Positions 1 to 10,834 of a stretch of DNA of 64,000 bases are shown here, piece after piece (position 1 is the first letter of the stretch; every line of letters begins with the position of its first letter). The DNA lies in NCBI GenBank assembly GCA_002102555.1, contig MCFL01000013.1:310001-374000 (forward strand), in the 5' to 3' direction. This stretch comes from Catenaria anguillulae PL171. Its lineage: Eukaryota; Blastocladiomycota; Blastocladiomycetes; Blastocladiales; Catenariaceae. Made by a program: the position numbers and the translations under genes. Below the pieces are notes generated by a model. That model searched no databases. It had not been told where the DNA came from and worked only from the letters and a program-made list of their open reading frames with translations.

Positions 1-1729
1 GATCGTGCGAGCTCGGAGCGAATAAAGAGATAGTCAATGAGCAGCAATGCGGCGAGACGAGGGCGAGACGAGGCTGTGCGGCGGAGGCCAAGGGTCCCAA
101 AGAGGGTCGAGTGAGCCTCAGAGAGGTCGGCATCGGATGTGCGGCAGCGTTGCTTGAGTGTCTAGATGAGTTCATCCAAGTCGTGGCAGGATGAGTTGGC
201 GAGTTTCTACATGGCGCCATCGCTCAGGAAACAACAACCTTCATGTCCTCTTGGCTGAGCTCGGCCAGGGTCGCAGCTCCAGAATCAAGCAGGCGGCGGA
301 CGCATTTGGCCATTGGCCCTATTCCCTGGTCGTTCTTGGCTGGGCTTTGCGCTGCAGCGCCATATTCGGGGGGCCTTCTCCGCCGATTACCTCGGCCACG
401 TCCTGCATGCGAGACACCGCGGCCGCGGTTGGCGGACGGCCCAGCTACGGATAGTGCATCATTTGAAGGATTTACATTGAGTTGCTTTGCGCCGCGTGTG
501 CGGCGGCGGGCGATTGGATCGGACATGATTGTTGCGATCGTCTTGTAATCAATGTGCCCCTCAGTAAACACGTTCATATCGTCAAATGACCACAATCAGG
601 CCACCATAAAGGTGAGAACGGCCATGGCACCACATTTGGCGCGAGAAAATCGCAGATGACGGGCCGCGCAGCGTTCCCACGCCGGTTGCAGCGCAGGTGG
701 CAATGGTGAGGTCTTGACTCTCCAGCTCGGCCTCATGCCTTGCGGTACGAGTGCCCGGGTCAATCACTGTTGACGGACCACTACACTCCCTCCATGGCAC
801 ACTGCCACACGGCCATGACGAAAAGCAGTATGTAGCACCTCAGCTCGCCGACCATGGCCTTGGCCTTGGCCAAAAGGGCGGTGAACCCTTCCATTGTCAG
901 CTGACTTGCATTTCTGGACACCGCATGATCATGTTCCAAACCGAGAAGACAAATCTGGAACCTCTTGCAAGCTCTGAAGCTCTTTGCTTGCCTCCTTATA
1001 CACATCTAAAACATTAATAATTTTGCAGAAAGCTTCCACAATTTGAAACCCAAGTGCCATTGTGTGGCGCTCATGTGAGCGGTTCAAAGTGAAACGCTGC
1101 CTGCAGAGGCAAACAGGATGCCGACCCACAACGCAATACTTGTGGCTGAAAAACGTCACTTGATGAGTTTCGGAGAGCGCCACTCGCACCCAGGTCCGAC
1201 ATGCACACACTGATCAACAGCAAGCACCCGGTCATGCGAACTCGGAGGCACGCAGGCAAATGGATACCGAATGGCCTTCCATTCGGGTGCACCACACTTG
1301 GCATCCTCAAAAGGCCATGGCCACGCATGATGGCCAGCTCATCAACCAATCGCACCGCCGTCCTCGTCACATGAGTGCGCCAGGTCAGCGCGCCAGTTCG
1401 CCAGGCCGCCAGCGACGCCATGCCACTTCGCCACTCACCCTTGTCCCGCGCGTTGATTGCAGCTCTGTTGCGAAGCACCTGCTTGACGGACACATGAGTG
1501 TGTGTGTCATGTCAGTGTCACAAGGAAAGCACTCATGCGATTCAGATGACAGCTCAAGTTGCCCGCTCATAAGGATTGCACCACCCCACTTCATTCCTAC
1601 CTGACTGGCTCTTTACAGTTTTCTCTGTCACGAGCTTCACGGGCCCCTTTCCTCCTCCAACATTTTAGATTCCCGCCGTCTCTCGCTTCCATCCCCCCAT
1701 TCAGCCCTCCACCAATCACTGCATCCATC
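1..1729. other. Stretch without a confident gene, upstream of the OPT transporter
   Basis: No recognisable protein domain was found on either strand. The most protein-like piece is a minus-strand frame at 224-526, about 100 residues, starting MSDPIARRRTRG and rich in Arg-Gly. It has no family I can name and no clear splice context, so it is not called as a gene. The last 150 bases before 1730 are C/T-rich (many CCTCC and TTCC runs), which fits a fungal promoter and 5' leader for the gene that follows. Confidence 0.4.
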
Positions 1730-4631
1730 ATGACCGAAAAGGACCTCAAGGACGTCAAGGCGTCGACCGAGGGCGAGGTCGAGCAGCAAAAGTCTTTCGT
1801 CATTGTGCGTGCCCATTCCCCGTTTCGCCCGCCAGCCATGACGAGAGCTAACTCGCGACATCCACCCTCTGAATACTCAGGACGAGGAGTTCGAGGCTAT
1901 GATTTCAGGTACTCCTACATTTGCCCAATCCATTGATCCGCCATGTCTCGCATCCACTCACCCACGCGTTTTGCTGACGACGTTGCTCAGAAATCGTGCC
2001 GACGACCGATGACACCGAAATCCCATCCCTGACCTTCCGTGTGTGGGTTTTGGGCTTCTTTTTCTGCTGCGCGGTTGCGTTCGCCAACGAGATCTTCCTC
2101 TTCCGTACCAACCAAATCGTGCTCTCGTCTTTCGTGACGGTGCTGCTCTCGTACCCGCTCGGCCGCATCATGGCCGCCACTTTGCCGTCGTACAAGCTCA
2201 ACATCTTTGGCTACGAGCTCGATACCAACCCTGGGCCATTCAGTGTCAAGGAGCACGTGCTCATTAACGTGTGGGGCTCGACTGGTTCGTCGGGTATCTA
2301 CGCCTTCTACAACTTGGGAGCCCAAGAAGTGTTTTACGATCTCAAGCTCGGCGCCTTCTGGGATCTCATGTTCATCTTTGCCTCGTCCACCATGGGTTTC
2401 GGTCTTGCCGGTATCTGCCGTCGCTTCCTTATTCGTCCCTCGCACATGATTTGGCCCACCGTCTTGCCCTCGGTTGCGCTCTTCACTGCCTTCCACGGTG
2501 TCGAGACCGAGGCCAACAAGGATGATGGCCACAAGCACATGTCGCAGCTCAGGGCTTTCGGCATTGGTGCCGTCGTCATGGGCTTCTTGTACCTCATCGG
2601 CCCTGGCTACATGTCCAAGATGCTCCAGTACATTCCGCTTTTGTGCTGGATCGCGCCCAAGGACAACTTGGCACTCCAGCGTTTGGGCTCGCCCAAGTGG
2701 GGTCCCGGTATTCTTTCGCTTTCGCTTGATTGGACCACGGTCGGTGCCGGTGCCATGGCTGTGCCTTTCTGGTCGGCCGTCAACTCGATGGCCTCGTGGG
2801 TGATCTTTGCTTGGTTGCTCGTTCCCCTCGCCTGGCAAGGAAACTGGTTCAAGCAGGGCAAGTGGCCGCAAAAGACCCCGCTCAACTCGACCCACCTGTT
2901 TGACCAAAAGGGCACCCGTTTCCTCGCTGGTCAAGTCATCCGTACGTCCGACCGCACGCTCGATGAGGCCAAGTTCAAGTCGCGCGGTACCATCAGCTTC
3001 ACGGTACGCAACGCTTATTTGCACCTCACGACGCGTCGTTTTCATGGAAGACCATCGACTGACAAGACGGCTCGTCTCCTTGTGCATGTACTTTCCACCA
3101 TAGCCCCTCTTTGCTTCTGCCTACTTTGGTCACATCTCCTCGCTCGGTATGTTCAACTTCCCATGTTTGAATTGACTGGCGAACAAACCGCGAGTTTGTC
3201 CCAGCTGCCTCTTTTTCGACTCGTTTCGAACTCCAACCTAACCTCCGACGTCTCTCGCGACCGCCTGCGACAGTTGCGGCCATCACACACACGGCGCTGT
3301 GGTACGGAAGTGACATTATGGCCCGTGTGCGCAACGCCAAGTACGACAAGGACGACCTCCACTGCAAGGTACACACAGGTGCATTCGATCATTCGCCATT
3401 ACATCAAACTGACTGATTGCAAATCAATCTCCCCCTCACAGCTCATTGACAAGTACCCCGAGGTGCCCGATTCGTGGTACTGGGTCTTCTTTGCCATCAC
3501 GGGTGTCCTCATCACGATTGTCGGTCAGTTTGGCGGTATCGATCTCCCCTGGTGGGCTACCTTGCTCGCTATCGCTCTTGCCATTGCCGGTACCGTGCCC
3601 ACGATCATGATTTTCGCCACCGCTGGTGTGACTCTTGGTCTCAACGTTGTCTCGCAATGTACGTCGCGTCGTCACTGGCTTGCCTCACGTCACCCTGTAC
3701 CCAATACTGAGCCGTCATGCGCTGTAACCTCTAGTCACCATTGGTCTCATTGTCCCCGGCCGTCCTATTCTCATGATGGCCTTCAAGTGCGTGTGCTTTG
3801 CCGTGTCGTGGCAATGCCGTGACTTGCTCATCGATCTCAAGATTGGCCACTACATGAAGATCCCGCCCAGGCACATCTTCATCTCGCAGCTCGTGTCGCA
3901 ATTCGTTGCCGGTTTCGTGTGCTACGGTGCCTTCCGTTACTGGATGGACTCTGACCCGATCCACAAGCAGTGGGTTGTTGATGCCGGTAACGCTCAGGGC
4001 ATGGGTGCCGAGTGGGGTGGCACTTCGTTCAACACTTACTACTCGGCCTCGCTCATCTGGGGTGCCATTGGTGCCAAGCGGTTCTTCTTTGAGACCCAGT
4101 ACGCGCCCGTCATTTGGGTCGGTGCCCTTGCCGGTCTCGTCTTGCCCATTGTCCTCTGGCTCGGTCACAAGTATGTCGGTGGCTCCTGGTGGGTGCTTGC
4201 ACACCCCGCCGTGTTGCTCTCGCCCAACGGTCCCGGTTCCAACAACGGTGGTTACCTTACGTCGTTCTTGGTGTCGATTTGGGCCCAGTTCTTCATGTAC
4301 CGCTACCGCCCGCTCTGGTGGAAGCGCTACAACTACGTGCTTGGTATGTGCCACTAGCCTTGTTCCTCACCCATTCACTTTGCTTCAATCTGACATTTCT
4401 TTGCGTCTTGTAGCAACTGCCTTCGATGTCGGCACCGCGCTTGTGGCCTTGTTCTTCAGTTTCACGCAGTGGGAGTTTGTGGAATTCTTCCTCAACTGTC
4501 CAACCGACGGCGAGTGCGAGTCCATGCACTTTGGTACCAAGCCGTGGAATGACTGGTGCACAATTGCTGGTCCTGACGTTCGCGATATCTCCAAGTACAA
4601 GGGTCCCATCAACCTCTATGCTACCAACTAA
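1730..4631 (+). CDS. Oligopeptide transporter, OPT family (8 exons)
   Basis: Polytopic membrane protein of about 765 residues that should carry small peptides with protons across the plasma membrane or an internal membrane. Exons by GT-AG and phase: 1730-1804, 1881-1908, 1991-3003, 3105-3147, 3274-3368, 3442-3658, 3735-4343, 4414-4631. All phases join and the frame closes at TAA. OPT signatures include the N-terminal half block NPGPFSVKEHVLINVWG, the middle blocks AAITHTALWYG and VPDSWYW, then GLIVPGRPILMMAFKC and the C-terminal NNGGYLTSF. The length matches the fungal OPT family. The start lies in a CATCATG context that recurs at other starts here. The exon 4-5 junction was chosen because it restores the block before the conserved THTALWYG segment. 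The two smallest exons (28 and 43 bases) are the least certain. The transported substrate cannot be told from sequence. Confidence 0.9.
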
Positions 4632-6653
4632 GGATGTGTGATTGAGTTTGGCTGTTCATGTTTTTTTTTTGCAAATACAATTGTAGACGAGTTCTTTTCT
4701 TTCAGTCATGTATTTGCGGTTCTTTGGTCGCTGTACAAGTGGCCGTTCAACATCGCACCGTGGATGCATGTCACGGATAGATCGTCGTTTGCCCACTCGA
4801 CATCCTCGCCCCCTGAATACCTCGACTGATGCTTTCCAATCTCCGCCTGGTGCCTGGCCAGCACGCACTTGGCCAAGTAGCCACCAATCGTGGCCGACGG
4901 TGGACACAACTCCAACACCTGCTTGCCCATCTTGTGCGCGATTGACGATCCGGCGAAAATGGTGCCCCGACTTGGTTGATGCAGCCGGCACAGTCCCGGC
5001 CCGTCTCGTGGTCGCGCTCGTCAACCGTCATGAAGAGCACATCCAGCCCCCATTGCGCACAGTGGCGCACAGCTGACGACGATGAATGGAGCGCCGTCAT
5101 TGATGAGAATGCTGTTGCACCAACGCAAGTCGGAGGCAGCCCTGCATGGCTGGTGCAAAGTGCGTGTGCCGGTGTACAGTATTAATAGCAGAATGAAAGG
5201 CATGAATCACGAGCAACTCGTGTGTTGGAATTCAAATAATCCGATCAGCACGAGAACAAGCCGGAAAGCATGCGGCCGCAAGCCAAGACAGGCGAATAAT
5301 GATTGCTGACAGTGCATGCTGCATGTGCCTTTTCGGGCGTCCTGAAAAAACGATGTGTGATGCCGTCGCGTGAGTGGCTCGACTTGTTACACAGGTGGCG
5401 GCTGTAACCGAGGGAAAGGAGGCACGGTGGGAGGATAGGGGTCTTAACATACGTACAGGTAAGCTGTGGTGAGGGTGTGGCCGTGTCCAGCTTTGGTCGG
5501 GGCGGTCCTTGCACTCGCACCACTGATCAACATGGGCGAGCGGAACTTGAAAGATGTCGAAAGCTGGAACTCGGACGGACGGGAGCGGCCACCATGACTA
5601 GTGCGGGGAAGATGGCGCTTCTGTTGCGCTTTTCATCGCAGCAAGTAGTCGAGTACATGATAATCAATGTGTTGTGCCTGTCACGCGCGACACTTGGGCG
5701 TTGCTGGGGTGAGACCTCCAGCGAGACTGCGCGTGAGTGTGAGTGGGCCGCCGATTCAACTACCAGCCGCGCCGATCACGACTCACTGGGCGCGCACTCA
5801 AGTGACCTCGGACATGCATTGTGGTGGTCGTGGTGCACCACCAGTCCGCAGCAATATGGAGTAGCGGCCAATGGATCATGTCGATATCGAGTGAACGCTA
5901 GTATACTTACGTTTCATATTTTGGTTGCCGCAGTCGCTCTTGTGCGAGACAGATTCCGTCGACCAGTGTGGGCACTGAGTGCGTTGGCGTTAGTGGCGTG
6001 CACTACAGCAACGGCAAGTGCAAGGCACTCCGGATGAACCGAAAAATCCCCAAACAGCAGGCGTTGTTGCCTAGCTCTCACGTACTCATTCCCAAACTGA
6101 AAATAAATGCATGCAATTCCAACCCTTGAGCAACAGCTGAGGCCATGAATGCATAAACACTGCGGCCATCCCTTGTTACCGCGAGACACTCCGCCGTGCT
6201 AAGTATCACGTCGCCCGTGTGGCCTCCAAACACTTCAGCACAATCTTCCTCACCTTTGCCATTTGCCCACGGCGTTCAGCAGGGCCACCCACAACAAAGG
6301 ATTCAAGGTCAGTTTGCTTGCCTGGCTGTTGGCGACCGAGACCCTCGCTCTCAAAGACACGAGCACTCCCTCCCTCTCCGAACCCGTTCCATTACCTCAC
6401 CGGCAGTTACGTGTATCAAGACAGCGCCACCGGCCGACGGCTATAGATTCGCCACCGATTACCCGACGCCTGCCCAAGAATAGCTCGGCCACCAAAGACC
6501 TACTCAGACCGCCTCCCGCCCCCCTCAACCTTCCTGGACAACGAACCAGCGACCAGTACCAAGGACTGCGGCAGCTTCAACCATTCCATTACCTCTTCTC
6601 TCAATTCCATCATCGCCCAAGCTCACTGTGCATCTGCGAGTCGACCAATCATC
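4632..6653. other. Intergenic stretch between OPT transporter and chitin deacetylase
   Basis: Apart from the decayed minus-strand frame at 4706-5203 (listed separately), I find nothing with a recognisable domain. A 186-residue open frame at 5477-6037 (+) has irregular composition and no start context or homology cue, so it is treated as chance. From about 6200 to 6650 the plus strand is C-rich with many CACC and CTCC runs, as expected for the promoter and leader of the deacetylase gene. Confidence 0.4.
4706..5203 (-). pseudogene. Decayed or frameshifted unidentified gene
   Basis: The minus strand carries protein-like text spread over two frames. One frame (from about 4960 down to 4706) reads GTIFAGSSIAHKMGKQV and then ATIGGYLAKCVLARHQAEIG, ending at a stop at 4706. 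A second (4771-5100) holds GLDVLFMTVDERDHETGRD, and 5021-5203 holds WCNSILINDGAPFIVVSC. The pieces are adjacent but not joined by clear splice signals. I do not recognise the family. It lies tail to tail with the OPT transporter, 75 bases from its stop. It could be a decayed gene, a gene with introns I failed to resolve, or a region with assembly indels. Confidence 0.3.
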
Positions 6654-8049
6654 ATGTGCTCGACCAAGATCTCCTCGACGCCGCTCCTCTTGCTTCTTCT
6701 CGCCCTCTTGGCCGCGATTGCTCCCTCGGCCCTTGCCGAAGTCCCGCCCGTGGCCGAATTCTGTTCAGAGTCGAACTGCGCGGCACCCAACCCGTCCGTC
6801 ATCACCAACCTCAATCGCCGCTTCACGGAAACGTTTGGTCCTGGACCGGCAAAGTGTGGCGACAATGTGTGCGACATTTCGCGCGGCGAAACCTGCAGAA
6901 CGTGCCCGCAAGACTGTGGCGGCGCGTGCACAACTCCGGCGCCCACGGTGAGGTGTCGTGGTCGGAATCAGTTTGCCTTGACGTTTGACGATGGGCCGAG
7001 CGAGTTTACTCGCCAGACTGTCGAGCTCTTGAATCGCGAAAAGATTAAGGCCACGTTTTTCGTCAATGGCTACAATGTCTTCCGCCATGGCGACCTGACC
7101 AAGTTTGCTTACGAGTGTACGCTCGCCCATCATCCTTGTTTCCGATATACTTCATGCGACCGCTCGGCTCACGCATCGTCATTTGCGTTCCCTACTAGCC
7201 GGCCACACCATTGGCTCTCACACTTACTCGCACCGGTCCCTCAACGACGGCCACGGCCAACGCGACCGCAAGTTCACCTCCTTGTCGTATAACCACATGC
7301 TCGGCGAACTCATCCTCAACGATGAAGTCATCTTCAACCTGATTGGGCGCCGCCCAAGGATCGTCCGCCCGCCGTTCCTCGAGTTCAATGCGGCGTCCAT
7401 GGCATTCATGGAAACGGTTGGCCACACGGCCGTTAACATCAACCGTATGTGCCTCTCCCGATCCGTCCTTACCTGACGTCTCGCTCACTCTCCCTCTATT
7501 GTAGTCGACACGGACGATTGGCGCGTCACCTCGACCGACGCCGTGCTCGCCAACCTGCGCGCCGTGTGGGCCAGCACGGGCCGCGCCCAGCCCTCGTGGA
7601 TCCATCTGCAACACGACTCGCTCGGGTACTCGATGAATGCATTGCCGCAATTGATTGCCTTCCTGCGCGCACAGGGCGTCGAGTTTGTCACCATTGACCA
7701 GTGCCTTGGGGTACCCGCGTACCGTGGTGCAGGCGACAGCCCTTTCTTGGCCAAGCGCATTGAGGGGCATACCATCAAGGGTGCACAGGCGGGAGGGAAC
7801 GGATCGGCGTCAGGATCCGCCACGCCTACGGCTACCCCGACGTCGTCGACGGATCTGGCGGCGAGTGCGACGGCAAGTGCGGCCGCCGCCGCAAGTGTCA
7901 CGCCCGCGGTGCCGACGAATGGCGGCGCTCCGGATGCGGCAAAGGGCGGCGCGGCAGGCGCACAAAACAACTCTGCGGTTGGTGCGATGCACCCCATCGA
8001 TGTCACGGTTATGGTGGTTGTTGCTGCTGCAGCCGTTGTTGGATTCTGA
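6654..8049 (+). CDS. Chitin/polysaccharide deacetylase (CE4), secreted, likely GPI-anchored (3 exons)
   Basis: Removes N-acetyl groups from chitin or a related polymer at the cell wall. Exons 6654-7116, 7199-7444 and 7505-8049 give about 417 residues. The N-terminus is a signal peptide ([18 protein letters not shown]). Residues about 65-90 form a compact Cys-rich module ([22 protein letters not shown]). The NodB/CE4 domain follows with motif 1 TFDDGPS, motif 2 SHTYSH, motif 3 RPPF, motif 4 DTDDW and motif 5 LQHD, so the metal-binding and catalytic residues are present. The tail is Ala/Thr/Ser-rich and ends in a hydrophobic stretch ([15 protein letters not shown]), typical of a GPI signal. The first intron falls right before the [11 protein letters not shown] motif. 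Fungal members act in wall remodelling and spore or cyst walls; which role applies here is unknown. Confidence 0.92.
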
Positions 8050-9038
8050 TCCGTTCCACCCTTGAGTACCACTTTGGCCCTCAACAGATCCATGCCAGGT
8101 TTTCTCTTTTACCCTCATAGAGCCGACCTCTATTGCATAGTGTATTCGACATTGACTACCCTCCATCCCCTCTGTTTCCTTCTTTCCAATCTTGTCGCGT
8201 CGTGTCATTTTGTAAACGTATTTACATTGCATACATTCACGATGTCCTATGCTCGCACGTACTTGCACACTTGACGCTCTGCATCCCAATGATGACGGGG
8301 TGGGTCAATGTGGTGAATGATAAGACCAACAGGGAAGACCTCGATTCGACAATACTTTCACATGGAAAAATGCAAGATCAATGGAAATGAACATAGATGG
8401 AACATGACTGTGTGTCATGTCCGCGCAACGCAGACCATTCATTCCGCATGGTGACCCAATGTTGCTGTACAAATTCCGCCTGGAAGCGAGTGGCATGTCG
8501 GGAGCCAAAGCCAAATCCAACCAACTCGATTGCGTGAGCAACGCTTGCGCTGTGTCGCTGGACATGTGGTTCCTGACGGCAGTCAACGTGCGACCAGCCC
8601 CACTGAAAGCTCGATCGGACTCGACGGCGGTTCCACGATAGCACATGCGGTTCCGGGTTGGAAACCGCCGTCCGTTCACCCGATGGAATATAACTGGGAA
8701 TCTGACCTAGTTCCTGACTACGTGGATGTTGAGCAGGTGCAAGAGCCAGCACAAGGAGGAGATGGCGAAGTGAATCTTCATTTGAATGGTGGTTCTACTC
8801 GCCGCGGCCTGCTGTTGTCAAGCGCAAACGCCGCAATATTGGCGATGGGGCTCAGATTGGGGCTCAGGAGGAGCTGGACAGGTTAAAGGTGTCCAATATG
8901 AGCGCACAACATCAAGGACCCATGCCAGAAATGAAACACGCCCATTGTGCTTTTTGCAACTGTAGGTAGAGAAGGAACGGTGACGACATGTAGTGGGATT
9001 CCATTCGACGCCATGGACAAACCAGGAGATACTATCCA
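8050..9038. other. Intergenic stretch, no gene seen
   Basis: This lies between the 3' ends of the chitin deacetylase (+) and the F-box gene (-), which are convergent. Open frames here (for example 8530-8886 +, 8378-8752 -) overlap one another, lack domain cues and have mixed composition. I see nothing beyond probable 3' untranslated sequence. Confidence 0.4.
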
Positions 9039-10349
9039 TTACGACAACCCTCTCCGCCTGTAGCTTGCCAATAGAGGCACAGCAATCACCGCCATCCCTG
9101 CCCCACCCAGACTCATCTCCAAGGGTAGCCATGTTCCGTTCCCAAAAACATATCCTTGGCCGTCACGGATAACCGCAACTTGTCCGCTTGCTCCACACAC
9201 TGCTCGCTCCTGACCACGCTGTCGTGCGCCACGAGCAATGTGCCACCCCGTATCGTTGAACGAGGCAATGTCGTGGCCCTTGGTTGTTGGAACCGGAATC
9301 CACACAGTTCCGCTGGCTGCAATTTGAACAAGAATCCCGGCGTCACCAGTGGAAACCTCCACGATACGATCCCCGTTGTCAACCACCAACACTTGCTCCC
9401 ACGTACTGGCGCTAATGGAAACGGCACTGCCGCCCCCGCTCACCCGCACAATCCATACGCCGCATTTCGTCGCCACAACCACATGATGTGCGGTTGACCC
9501 GACGAATCGAATCTGACCCACTTCCTTTGGTACCCGGCCCAATATGGCCGGTAAGGGCGATCTCAACGCAAACAACTGCCTTGTGGCCGCCGCATACGCA
9601 ACAACGTGCGCCGAGCCACTTCCAATAACGTCGAATGTCTTGATTGCCTCTCCATCGTCATCGCCGGCGGCGGTTGTTGCAGGGTACTCCATCTTGCGCA
9701 CGCATTGCGAAAGGCCGCAAGCAACCGTGGGAACTTGTGTGATGTCCATCCACTTGCCCGACTCGGCATCTTGAACGACTATTTGTGTGCGACTCGTGAA
9801 TGCTTGCTTGACGCGCACGCCGTCATACTGGCCAAACAAATGCTTCCGGCCAGTGGCCGCGCACCACGGCGCAAACAGCGATACTTGACCCAGTGTCGTG
9901 AGCGATCCGTTGGCTTGAAGAATGTGCGTGCCAAAAGCGGTTGCAACGAGCTTGGTTGGCGTGGAGGGTTGGCCGAGCCGGACGCGTGCTGCGCGGCCAA
10001 AAAATGGAGAGCGAGCCGTGGAATGAAGGTCATGGATAAGGTGTGGGTCCTTGGCGAGCTCGGTATCGGTTGGCCAGATGAGGACTTGAGTATGGAGTGT
10101 TGCGGCAAAGTAGAAATCGCGAGGCGTGAGTGTGGTGCTCGTCCGAGCTGCTTGAAGGACTTGGACGCCGAATGGCGAGTGCCGGCGAATGAGTGGAAAC
10201 CAGAGGCATGTGGATGTTGGATCCAGAAAGTCATGGAAGAAGCGAGCGACGGTGGCCAGGTTGTGCAAGTCAAGTGGACCAACAGACGAAAGAATGTGAA
10301 GCAGCAACTCTGCTGGGAGCGCCGTCAAAAACGATTGAGTTGTCTTCAT
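9039..10349 (-). CDS. F-box protein with a beta-propeller-like (RCC1-type) body
   Basis: A single-exon gene of 436 residues. Residues about 8-50 match an F-box (LPAELLLHILSSVGPLDLHNLATVARFFHDF, key Leu-Pro start, conserved Leu/Ile spacing), the part that binds Skp1 in an SCF ubiquitin ligase. The rest is built of repeating beta-strand segments with Gly-rich turns, such as VVAYAAATRQLFALRSP and ATKCGVWIVRVSGGG, and ends near QVAVIRDGQGYVFGNG, which resembles RCC1-type propeller blades. It would select substrates through the propeller, by analogy with yeast F-box/RCC1 proteins; no substrate can be predicted. The start is the first Met before the F-box. It sits between convergent chitin deacetylase and the ABCA gene on the same strand. 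Confidence 0.75.
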   Translation of the reverse strand: MKTTQSFLTALPAELLLHILSSVGPLDLHNLATVARFFHDFLDPTSTCLWFPLIRRHSPFGVQVLQAARTSTTLTPRDFYFAATLHTQVLIWPTDTELAKDPHLIHDLHSTARSPFFGRAARVRLGQPSTPTKLVATAFGTHILQANGSLTTLGQVSLFAPWCAATGRKHLFGQYDGVRVKQAFTSRTQIVVQDAESGKWMDITQVPTVACGLSQCVRKMEYPATTAAGDDDGEAIKTFDVIGSGSAHVVAYAAATRQLFALRSPLPAILGRVPKEVGQIRFVGSTAHHVVVATKCGVWIVRVSGGGSAVSISASTWEQVLVVDNGDRIVEVSTGDAGILVQIAASGTVWIPVPTTKGHDIASFNDTGWHIARGARQRGQERAVCGASGQVAVIRDGQGYVFGNGTWLPLEMSLGGAGMAVIAVPLLASYRRRGLS

Positions 10350-10834
10350 TGTGGCAGGGGCAAGGATTGGTCGCTCTCGTCCAACGTGAAGCGCGAAAAC
10401 CCGCCATGTTTATATATTCAACGATATTCCACGGCCATTCGTTGGATGGAAGAAGGACCCATTCAAGTCACAAAGCTCGTAGAGTCTGCGAGCAAACCGG
10501 CAGCCGACTCGATGTCACGGGATAACACAAAACACATATAGTTGGTGCTATCTAAACGGTAGAGACTGACTAGGAGGGGTTGCTTCTTCCCTGCTTGAAA
10601 CGTCATGAGCGACTGATGTTGGCTCACATGCCTCTGAGTCACACAGGCCGACATGTTGTCTGCAGCTGCCACAGGCTGGCTGCGGTCTTGGTTTCTAACT
10701 CGGGAAGTTTCCGCATTTGCTGCCAGAGAGATACCCATATCGCGTGAATGGTATGTACATGCATTAGAGCGATTGCTGCAGAAGGAAAGGGTACAACAGA
10801 TACTAAAGCAGAAAAGATACACAGCCAAAAACAA
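10350..10834. other. Intergenic stretch between F-box gene and ABCA transporter
   Basis: 485 bases holding the promoter of the F-box gene (-) and the 3' end of the ABCA gene (-). A plus-strand TATATA-like run lies at about 10410-10416, about 60-65 bases upstream of the minus-strand F-box start at 10349. No further coding signal is seen. Confidence 0.35.

Noticed and set aside
1987-3087. 366-codon minus-strand open frame
   Set aside because: It lies antisense to the OPT transporter and mirrors its codon pattern; the plus-strand protein has clear family motifs.
5477-6037. 186-codon plus-strand open frame
   Set aside because: Irregular composition, no domain, no recognisable promoter or start context.
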